NCBI GenBank assembly: GCA_003550445.1
Contig: PUKG01000184.1
Location: 1 to 8,155, forward strand
Source of the DNA: Halobacteroidaceae bacterium
GTDB lineage: Bacteria > Bacillota > Halanaerobiia > B1SED10-174
DNA: 8,155 nt
Direction: 5' to 3'
A program made the position numbers and the translations under genes. Positions 1-5,042 of the stretch are shown one piece after another. The stretch's first letter is position 1, and every line of letters starts with the position of its first letter. A model generated the notes under the pieces. That model did not search any database. It worked only from the letters and a program-made list of their open reading frames with translations, and had not been told where the DNA came from.

Positions 1-144
1 ATTGGTCAGTTAGCAGGTTTTGATATAACTCACATGCCCAATCACCTTAACATTGTAATTAAAACGGATTTACTTAAAAGCGGAGCCGATCGAGGGCTTT
101 GCCTTGGTCAGACATTAGAATTTCGTGCCGGAGGAGGTGAATAA
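1..144 (+). CDS. C-terminal end of an unrecognised protein (5' partial)
   Basis: Frame 1 is open from the first base to a TAA at 142-144, giving the last 47 residues of a protein that begins outside the window. The visible part starts IGQLAGFDITHMPNHL, continues with a short hydrophobic strand (NIVIK) and ends FRAGGGE. No transmembrane segment or signature motif is visible, and I do not recognise the family. It is probably real: its stop is one base before the TTG start of the RidA gene, whose Shine-Dalgarno lies in its last codons, which is typical of translationally coupled operon genes. That context makes it a likely member of the same pathway as the RidA and PLP genes. It is short enough that chance openness cannot be fully excluded. 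Confidence 0.6.
   Translation: MGQLAGFDITHMPNHLNIVIKTDLLKSGADRGLCLGQTLEFRAGGGE
133..140 (+). promoter_or_regulatory. Shine-Dalgarno deciding the TTG start of the RidA gene
   Basis: GGAGGTGA lies five bases before TTG at 146. It favours TTG 146 over the in-frame GTG at 125, which lies upstream of this site and has no comparable ribosome-binding sequence. Confidence 0.8.
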
Positions 145-145
145 T

Positions 146-607
146 TTGAAAATTGAAAAGCGAATCGAGGAAATGGGATTAACATTACCTGACGTACCCG
201 CTCCACTTGCAGCTTATGTTCCCGGACAAAAAGGCGGTCGTTTCATTTTCACCGCAGGCCAGCTTCCCATTCAAGGCGGGGAGTTAAAATACAAGGGCAA
301 GTTGGGGCAGGATTATTCAGTTGAAGAAGGGCATGAAGCTGCAAAGATTGCTTTCCTTAACTGCCTGGGCGTAATTAAAAAAATCGTTGGGGATCTGGAT
401 AAGGTTAAACAGGTCGTCAAGATTAATGGGTTTGTAAACAGCGTCCCCGATTTTACCGATCAGCCCAAGGTCCTTAATGGAGCCTCTGAGTTATGCGTGG
501 AATTATTCGGTAAAAAAGGAGAACATGCCCGGGCGGCAGTTGGTTCTATCAGCCTTCCTATGGGAGCAGCCGTTGAAGTAGAAATGATTGTGGAAATTCA
601 AGAGTAG
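146..607 (+). CDS. RidA (YjgF/YER057c/UK114) family protein
   Basis: A 153-residue protein with TTG start and TAG stop. Members of this superfamily form trimers; RidA proper hydrolyses reactive enamine/imine intermediates such as 2-aminoacrylate released by PLP enzymes. The sequence shows the family pattern: an N-terminal PAPLAAYVPG region, the strand FIFTAGQLPI, an EEGHEAAK helix, the VVKINGFVNS strand, FTDQPKVLNGAS, and the C-terminal HARAAVGSISLPMGAAVEVEMIVEI block, quoted here only as its recognised segment order. Its length and the VNSVPDFTDQP segment fit the longer subgroup of about 150 residues better than classical RidA of about 128. I could not verify the substrate-binding arginine of classical RidA by alignment: the HARAAVG segment carries an Arg at the expected place. 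It is one base downstream of the partial gene and 50 bases upstream of the PLP enzyme, which suggests it protects the cell from a product of that enzyme. The family call is secure; the specific substrate is not known. Confidence 0.92.
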   Translation: MKIEKRIEEMGLTLPDVPAPLAAYVPGQKGGRFIFTAGQLPIQGGELKYKGKLGQDYSVEEGHEAAKIAFLNCLGVIKKIVGDLDKVKQVVKINGFVNSVPDFTDQPKVLNGASELCVELFGKKGEHARAAVGSISLPMGAAVEVEMIVEIQE

Positions 608-642
608 GAGTTTTCTCGGCAAAAAACATTTTGAAAATAATA

Positions 643-648
643 GGGGAG
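643..648 (+). promoter_or_regulatory. Shine-Dalgarno for the PLP-enzyme gene
   Basis: GGGGAG lies nine bases before ATG 658. It supports ATG 658 over an in-frame TTG at 631, which has no ribosome-binding site. Confidence 0.65.
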
Positions 649-657
649 TGTGAAAAA

Positions 658-2109
658 ATGTTAAAGTTTGAAATGTATAAAAAATTACTGGCCGAAAAAG
701 GCGAAATTTTTGCCAAGGCCAAAAAAGCAGCCAGTGAAATAGGAATCGGTCCGGACCTGGCAGGAAAATTTGGTCTTACCGGTGCAATTTCAGGTATGCC
801 TGCCCCGCTCAGGGATGACATAATGGAAGCAACCGAAAAGGGAGCAAAAGAAGTACTGCCCCTTGCCGGCCTGGTTGATGAAATTCGAACCCTGGTTAAG
901 GGTTACTATGGTGACGAGTTTGATGTGGTTTCCACCCCAACCTGTGAAGCCGGCCTCTGGTTGGCCTTCGATGTTCTGGTCAGCCCTCCATATACCGGGC
1001 GCGGCGATAACTATCGTTCCCGCTATATTGCTCTCTACGAGAAGCACCTCCATCACCAGGGAAGCTATGGACGCCCCTTCCCGGCTCACTACAAAGATTT
1101 TATTGCTGAGCGCGGTTCAACTCCGGGCGAACTTGGCTTTAATGGTAAAAGACAATATAATACCGATGTTATCCTTGCCAAACTGGAAGGAGCCAATTAT
1201 GAGCCTCATGGGATTAAGTACCACCCATCACTGCAGCTAACCAATGTAGACGTAGATGCTTCAATGAAGAAAATTAGTAAACTTGCCGAAAGACATGCAG
1301 CCTATCTTAACGGGTTAACCTCCCTTGGATATGATACTCCCGGTTATGGTTATGGTGATAAAGACGAAGAGGGAACTCCTCGTCTGCAGAAATTGATGGG
1401 TGAACTGGCAAGGGAATATGATGTTCCTTACATTGTAGACAATGCCTGGGGACTTCCCTTTGTTGGTGTTGATATCCGTAAAAATAATGCCGACCTCATG
1501 ATTTACAGTATGGATAAAGCAACTGGAGCCCCAACTTCTGGAATGATTATTGGTCGGGAAGAATATATTGTTCCTCTCCGCCGTGCTCTTGGAGTCCATG
1601 GTGAGCGCTGGGGAACCACAGGTTCCTACGGAAAAGCCTCCCACGTAATTTTTGACCCCGGCAAAGAAGCTTTGCTGGGACAGGTTGCTGCTCTGAAAGC
1701 ACTTCAAGAAAAACCCGAACTTTACAAAAAGCCAGTTGAGCAAACCTATGATATAGTAATGGAAGAGCTTCAGGCCCTCCCAGAAAAAATCCGGAAGAAC
1801 ATTGTTGTATCCAAATCTTTCAACTCCGGTACAGTAGAAATTAACTACGAGGCTACCTGGAACGGTGAAGAGCCTGGGTTCCCAATTTTCACCATTGAAG
1901 ATATGTATGGATCCAGTAACCTTCTGCAGTCCGGCTTAAAAGAGATGGGTATTATTCCTACCATCGCATATGATGGAAATATCTTTATCTCTCCAGGTCA
2001 GAATACTACCGATGACAAAGGTAACCTGATTGAAGAACGGATGCGCCTTGCAATTAAAGGCCTGGTCCGCTTGATGGAAATTATCGGCCAGCACGCCGGT
2101 ATAATGTAA
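658..2109 (+). CDS. Fold-type-I PLP-dependent enzyme of unknown specificity
   Basis: A 483-residue cytosolic protein, with ATG chosen over an upstream TTG because of the Shine-Dalgarno. It has the layout of the aspartate-aminotransferase superfamily. A phosphate/cofactor-side segment STPTCEAGLWLAFD (about residues 92-105) precedes a large-domain strand YIVDNAWG, whose Asp261 would contact the pyridine nitrogen. YSMDKATGAPTSG follows, with Lys287 as the probable Schiff-base lysine 26 residues later, and then a small C-terminal domain ending near ISPGQNT (residues 444-450). A Tyr/His/Arg-rich insert at about residues 112-165 (YTGRGDNYRSRYIALYEKHLHHQGSYGRP) may shape the active site or oligomer. 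The SMDKATG context looks more like the SelA/SepSecS or lyase side of the fold than like a class I aminotransferase, but I cannot assign a reaction. RidA immediately upstream hints at a reaction that releases an enamine or imine (inference). No frameshift or truncation is seen. Confidence 0.8.
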   Translation: MLKFEMYKKLLAEKGEIFAKAKKAASEIGIGPDLAGKFGLTGAISGMPAPLRDDIMEATEKGAKEVLPLAGLVDEIRTLVKGYYGDEFDVVSTPTCEAGLWLAFDVLVSPPYTGRGDNYRSRYIALYEKHLHHQGSYGRPFPAHYKDFIAERGSTPGELGFNGKRQYNTDVILAKLEGANYEPHGIKYHPSLQLTNVDVDASMKKISKLAERHAAYLNGLTSLGYDTPGYGYGDKDEEGTPRLQKLMGELAREYDVPYIVDNAWGLPFVGVDIRKNNADLMIYSMDKATGAPTSGMIIGREEYIVPLRRALGVHGERWGTTGSYGKASHVIFDPGKEALLGQVAALKALQEKPELYKKPVEQTYDIVMEELQALPEKIRKNIVVSKSFNSGTVEINYEATWNGEEPGFPIFTIEDMYGSSNLLQSGLKEMGIIPTIAYDGNIFISPGQNTTDDKGNLIEERMRLAIKGLVRLMEIIGQHAGIM

Positions 2110-2127
2110 AAAAGTAAAACTAACTAA

Positions 2128-2163
2128 AAGCGGAGAAAACTGTAAACCGGGTTTTCTCCGCTT
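2128..2163 (+). terminator. 13-bp perfect hairpin after the PLP-enzyme gene
   Basis: AAGCGGAGAAAAC (2128-2140) and GTTTTCTCCGCTT (2151-2163) are perfect reverse complements around a 10-base loop, 18 bases past the stop codon. The downstream bases (CAAATTT) form only a poor U-tract, so it may be a weak terminator, an mRNA 3'-end stabiliser or, less likely, an operator. On the opposite strand the hairpin is followed by a T-richer stretch, but no convergent gene is seen. Confidence 0.6.
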
Positions 2164-2181
2164 CAAATTTAAAAATGGAAA

Positions 2182-2216
2182 CGGGGCTTTGTTCCGGTGG
2201 GGCCCGATACGCCCCG
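2182..2216 (+). promoter_or_regulatory. Possible anti-terminator hairpin competing with the 2199-2239 terminator
   Basis: CGGGGC (2182-2187) can pair with GCCCCG (2211-2216), enclosing the left arm of the terminator stem. GGGGC (2199-2203) can also pair with GCCCC (2211-2215). Either fold disrupts the terminator. No known riboswitch consensus is recognisable, and the pairing may be incidental to the local G/C runs. Confidence 0.3.
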
Positions 2217-2239
2217 AGGAAAGGGCCCCTTTTTCTTTT
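2199..2239 (+). terminator. Strong intrinsic terminator in the leader of the regulator gene
   Basis: GGGGCCC (2199-2205) pairs with GGGCCCC (2223-2229), followed directly by TTTTTCTTTT (2230-2239). It lies 54 bases before the TTG of the regulator gene. It may be a second terminator for the upstream operon. If transcription starts between the two hairpins, it would instead be an attenuator of the downstream operon. See the next entry for a competing fold. Confidence 0.75.
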
Positions 2240-2280
2240 AAAAGTTTTAAGGAATTTTATCTCGAAAACCCTTTCCGAGA

Positions 2281-2287
2281 GGAGGTG
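2281..2287 (+). promoter_or_regulatory. Shine-Dalgarno deciding the TTG start of the regulator
   Basis: GGAGGTG lies five bases upstream of TTG 2293. No in-frame ATG is nearby, so TTG is the start. A short inverted repeat, TCTCG (2260-2264) / CGAGA (2276-2280), abuts it. Confidence 0.75.
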
Positions 2288-2292
2288 GGGAT

Positions 2293-3054
2293 TTGCAGCA
2301 GAATGGAGAAAAAGAGTATTTTGTTTTGGAAATAATTGATGGATTTAATGAGCCCGTGGGATCGGGTACCATAAGCACCGAATTAAAACGCAAGGTAGGA
2401 GAAATAAGTGAAGCCACCGTTGGGAGGCTTTTAAGGCGCCTGGATGAACGGGGCTGGACGGAGAAGGAGGGATTCAGGGGCAGGGTTTTGACAGAAGAAG
2501 GAAAAGTTGCCCTGGAGAAACTTCGGGAAGAAAACAAAAGGAAAGATGATACGACACGTTTTTTGGAATTGACCCGGGTAGAGGAGAAAGAGGAGCTTAT
2601 AAATATCCTGATTGCCAGGAGGGCAATCGAGAGGGAAATAGCAAGACTCGCTGCAGAAAAAGCAACAGAAAAAGATGTTGAAGGATTAACTGAAATAATT
2701 GAAAGAAACCTCGGAAAAATAAAAGCCTCTAAGCCCGGAGCAGATGAAGATGTGGCTTTCCACAAATTCCTGGCAGAAATTGCAGATAATAAATTCCTGG
2801 AAGTAGCCCTTGATCTTATCCGGCAAGAAGGTCAGCTTTCCCCAATTCTGGAGTACGTGCGCCAGAGGGTGGGAAGCGCGATAGTAGCCGATCACAAGAT
2901 GGTTCTCGATGCAATAGCCCGGGGAGATGCTGAAGGTGCAGAAAGGGCAATGGTTGATCATATTGAAGGAATTATTGCCGATGTAGATAAATACTGGACA
3001 AAATTTGGGGGAAAAGGGGGCGAAAAAGGTGGAAGCAAAGGCAAGGGTAGTTGA
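2293..3054 (+). CDS. Transcriptional regulator, winged helix plus FCD (FadR/GntR-type) ligand domain
   Basis: A 253-residue regulator. Residues about 8-70 form a winged helix whose recognition part reads ISEATVGRLLRRLDERGWTE followed by FRGRVLTEEG. That pattern is closer to the NrpR/RNase R-type winged helix than to the usual GntR helix of FCD proteins. Residues about 95-235 are an all-helical FCD domain. Asp153-x3-His157, His201 and His223 are spaced like the Asp/three-His metal site of metal-binding FCD regulators such as LldR, so a divalent metal and a small carboxylate or amino-acid-like ligand are plausible (inference). The tail (about residues 237-253) is Gly/Lys-rich low complexity, and its DNA overlaps the next gene. 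As the first gene of the downstream cluster it probably controls that cluster and possibly the PLP/RidA unit. The regulator call is strong; ligand and operator are unknown. Confidence 0.85.
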   Translation: MQQNGEKEYFVLEIIDGFNEPVGSGTISTELKRKVGEISEATVGRLLRRLDERGWTEKEGFRGRVLTEEGKVALEKLREENKRKDDTTRFLELTRVEEKEELINILIARRAIEREIARLAAEKATEKDVEGLTEIIERNLGKIKASKPGADEDVAFHKFLAEIADNKFLEVALDLIRQEGQLSPILEYVRQRVGSAIVADHKMVLDAIARGDAEGAERAMVDHIEGIIADVDKYWTKFGGKGGEKGGSKGKGS

Positions 3055-3265
3055 TGCATTGGATATTGAAACCTTTCTTATTTGTGAGAATGAAGAAGAG
3101 GGCAGGAGAGTTTCTGCAGGTTTGATGGAAAGTATGGGATTGAGTGACTTCGACCTTGTATATATTCACCATGAGGGGATTGGAGCACGGGTCAGAATAA
3201 GAGCTTATATAAACCGGCCTGGCGACCGCTATACCTGGCTTGAAGGAGGGGAAATAAATGACTAA
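3029..3265 (+). CDS. Small uncharacterised protein (possible mutase small partner)
   Basis: A 78-residue protein from GTG 3029, or 86 residues from an upstream TTG at 3005. I prefer GTG because the GGGGG run at 3016-3020 can serve as a Shine-Dalgarno at about 8 bases, whereas TTG 3005 has none. The sequence is acidic, with no signal peptide or membrane span: a predicted beta strand (IETFLICENEEEG), a helix (RRVSAGLMESMG), a strand (FDLVYIHHEG) and a final strand (RVRIRAYI) before DRYTWLEGGE. This looks like a small alpha/beta fold. I do not recognise the family. It overlaps the regulator gene by 26 bases and the mutase-like gene by 8 bases (ATG 3258 lies before its TAA at 3263), so the three are probably translated together. 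By analogy with ornithine aminomutase, whose large subunit works with a small one, it might be an accessory subunit, but no sequence resemblance is visible. Confidence 0.7.
   Translation: MEAKARVVDALDIETFLICENEEEGRRVSAGLMESMGLSDFDLVYIHHEGIGARVRIRAYINRPGDRYTWLEGGEIND
3243..3250 (+). promoter_or_regulatory. Shine-Dalgarno for the B12 mutase-like gene
   Basis: AAGGAGGG lies seven bases before ATG 3258, inside the end of the small upstream gene. It fixes the start and suggests strong, coupled translation. Confidence 0.75.
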
Positions 3266-5042
3266 AAAAAGAGTTCTTTTGTCCCCCCTGGACCCTGTTC
3301 ATGACATTGGCTTAAAAATGATAAAAAATGCCTTAGACGAAGCAGGGCATGATACCTACCTTTTACCCCCAGATGTTACCCCGGGAGAAATTGTCGAAGA
3401 GGCACTGGAAAAAGAAGCAGAGGTTATCCTTCTTTCCAGAACCCTGGGATACGGGGTTGCTGAGCTTTTGGGTCGTTTTGTTGACCTGGTTGAAGGCGCA
3501 GGTATTCGCCACAGGGTAAAAATTGGTATCGGAGGGATGGCAATAAAACCAGCTATTGCTGCCGAGCTAGGTTTTGACCAGGGCTTCGGCCCAAAAACCC
3601 CTGTTGAAGAAGCTGTGGCCTTTGTTGAAGGAAAAACCTATACTCCTCCCCGGGAGGGAAGTGCAAAAAGAAAAGGGGACCTGGTCCGAGAGAGAACCTA
3701 TGAATATCACCATCAGGAGATAAAGAGCTTACTTGAAGAAATTTCGGAAAAAACCCTCCAGTGGTATGAAAAAATCCAAAGCCCTGGAATTAAAAGAGCA
3801 GAACTGAGGGAAAAAGGCCTTGCAGGGGAAAAGGAGTACCTGGAGATAAGTGATGATAGTATTAAAGATTTTTTCTCCGATGGGATATTACCTTCGGGAC
3901 TCCGCTTAATTGATGGAGAAGAACAAAAGGCTTTAGAGAGCATTATTTCTGCCGGGCGGGTAGATAATCCCAGGATTTTGCAGCGTCAACCCCATCAACC
4001 CCTGGTATTTATCCAGTATGGCACGGGTTGTCCTTTTATGGATATTGCCCATGTTAAGGGTACCGAAGGCTGGGGCGCGGATGGAGTTGTTCATTTTGAT
4101 CCATCCTGGGGAGCAAAAACAGAAGGACTCCTCTCAGGTTTATTAAGCCACGAAGAAAATGGCTCTGTTATTACCGATGAGAATTTAAAGTTAATTAAAA
4201 AAGCCCTTGAAAGTTCAACTCTCTGGCAGGTTCGCGCCCACCGGGGTTTAAATACTCCCGAAACAGTTCTGCTCGCTGGTGAAGCAGGGGCAGAATTAAC
4301 TAAAATAAATCCTGTATACGGTTCTCTGGGAGGGGGAACAGACCCCGAAAGATTACTTGCGGACAGTATAAAAGCAATGGAGTATGCGGCCCGCTATAAA
4401 ATGCCTTTTGATATGCCAACAAATGAGGAACTCTGCGGTGTTCCTGCTTACAAGGCTTTTGCAGGGATGTTAATTGTAACTCAACTGGGACTTGCCTTAG
4501 GAGCGCAACCGGTTTTGCAGCCCCTTTTCTGCTATTCTCCCGAAATGATGCTTGGTGGCCAGATGGAAGATAATTATATCGATTATAATGCGGCAAAGGT
4601 TATGGCCCTTCGGGGTATTATTGACGCTCCAATTTGGGCAGGAGCTCCAATTGGGTTTTTAACTCACACCGAAGAAAGGGTCCAGTCTTCAGTTTCAACC
4701 TCATTTCATGCGGGAATGGCTGCTTCTTTAGAAATCGAGGGGATTTCTATTGCCTCGGCAGACGAAGCTTATTCCGGTGGACCGATTACCCTTCCTGCGA
4801 GAATTGATACCCTTCAGGGAACGGGTGAAGCTTTCAGGTTTTTGGGAAGTGCGAGAATGCAGCCAACTCCCAAAGCCGAAGAATGGGCTGAAGAATTAAC
4901 AGAAAACATTCTTAAAGTCTTAAAAGAAGTTGTTAAGAATGGATCATTTTTGGACAGCCTTTACCAGGGAATCCTTGGAAGCCAGAAAGAGGGTGCTTAC
5001 CCCGGGAGAAACGGTCGGGGGACGGTGTTAAAAAGAAAATGA
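3258..5042 (+). CDS. Cobalamin-dependent mutase-like protein: N-terminal B12 domain fused to glutamate-mutase-E-like region
   Basis: A 594-residue soluble protein. Residues 1-125 form a Rossmann-like B12-binding domain. DPVHDIG holds His15 as probable lower-axial cobalt ligand and Gly18; Ser60 follows after 41 residues and Gly92-Gly93 lie in IGIGGM. That spacing fits the base-off DxHxxG...S...GG cobalamin signature, although the Asp is three rather than two residues before His. Residues about 130-235 are a charged helical linker. Residues about 245-560 look like a TIM barrel related to the glutamate mutase (methylaspartate mutase) large subunit: compare VRAHRGLNTPETVLLAGEAG, YGSLGGGTDPERL, LADSIKAMEYA and the GAQPVLQPLF segment (recognition from memory, not alignment). 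The C-terminus ends in a basic YPGRNGRGTV tail. The likely reaction is an adenosylcobalamin radical carbon-skeleton or amino-group rearrangement in anaerobic catabolism; the substrate is unknown. In known glutamate mutases the B12 domain is a separate small subunit, and in ornithine aminomutase it is C-terminal. The gene overlaps its neighbours at both ends. Confidence 0.72.
   Translation: MTKKRVLLSPLDPVHDIGLKMIKNALDEAGHDTYLLPPDVTPGEIVEEALEKEAEVILLSRTLGYGVAELLGRFVDLVEGAGIRHRVKIGIGGMAIKPAIAAELGFDQGFGPKTPVEEAVAFVEGKTYTPPREGSAKRKGDLVRERTYEYHHQEIKSLLEEISEKTLQWYEKIQSPGIKRAELREKGLAGEKEYLEISDDSIKDFFSDGILPSGLRLIDGEEQKALESIISAGRVDNPRILQRQPHQPLVFIQYGTGCPFMDIAHVKGTEGWGADGVVHFDPSWGAKTEGLLSGLLSHEENGSVITDENLKLIKKALESSTLWQVRAHRGLNTPETVLLAGEAGAELTKINPVYGSLGGGTDPERLLADSIKAMEYAARYKMPFDMPTNEELCGVPAYKAFAGMLIVTQLGLALGAQPVLQPLFCYSPEMMLGGQMEDNYIDYNAAKVMALRGIIDAPIWAGAPIGFLTHTEERVQSSVSTSFHAGMAASLEIEGISIASADEAYSGGPITLPARIDTLQGTGEAFRFLGSARMQPTPKAEEWAEELTENILKVLKEVVKNGSFLDSLYQGILGSQKEGAYPGRNGRGTVLKRK

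Noticed and set aside
75..85. TAAAAGCGGAG shared with 2125-2135
   Set aside because: An 11-base match, one copy inside a coding region and the other in a hairpin stem; most likely chance.
125..145. Extension of the RidA protein to the GTG at 125
   Set aside because: The strong GGAGGTGA site at 133-140 is placed for TTG 146, and the added residues lie within the coding end of the upstream gene.
631..657. TTG 631 as the start of the PLP enzyme
   Set aside because: It has no Shine-Dalgarno; GGGGAG serves ATG 658.
863..1240. A 125-residue open frame inside the PLP-enzyme gene
   Set aside because: Out-of-frame shadow of a clear conserved gene, with no family features and no ribosome-binding site.
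1315..1743. A 142-residue minus-strand open frame over the PLP-enzyme gene
   Set aside because: Antisense shadow with no motif.
2182..2239. Cobalamin riboswitch ahead of the B12-related cluster
   Set aside because: I looked for it because of the B12 enzyme, but no GCCACTG-type B12 box is visible and the leader is too short.
2260..2280. TCTCG/CGAGA inverted repeat as the operator of the FCD regulator
   Set aside because: The 5-bp arms are too short to support a binding site without comparative data.
2247..2765. A 172-residue minus-strand open frame over the regulator
   Set aside because: Ser/Phe-rich composition typical of the complement of a Glu/Lys-rich gene; no motif.
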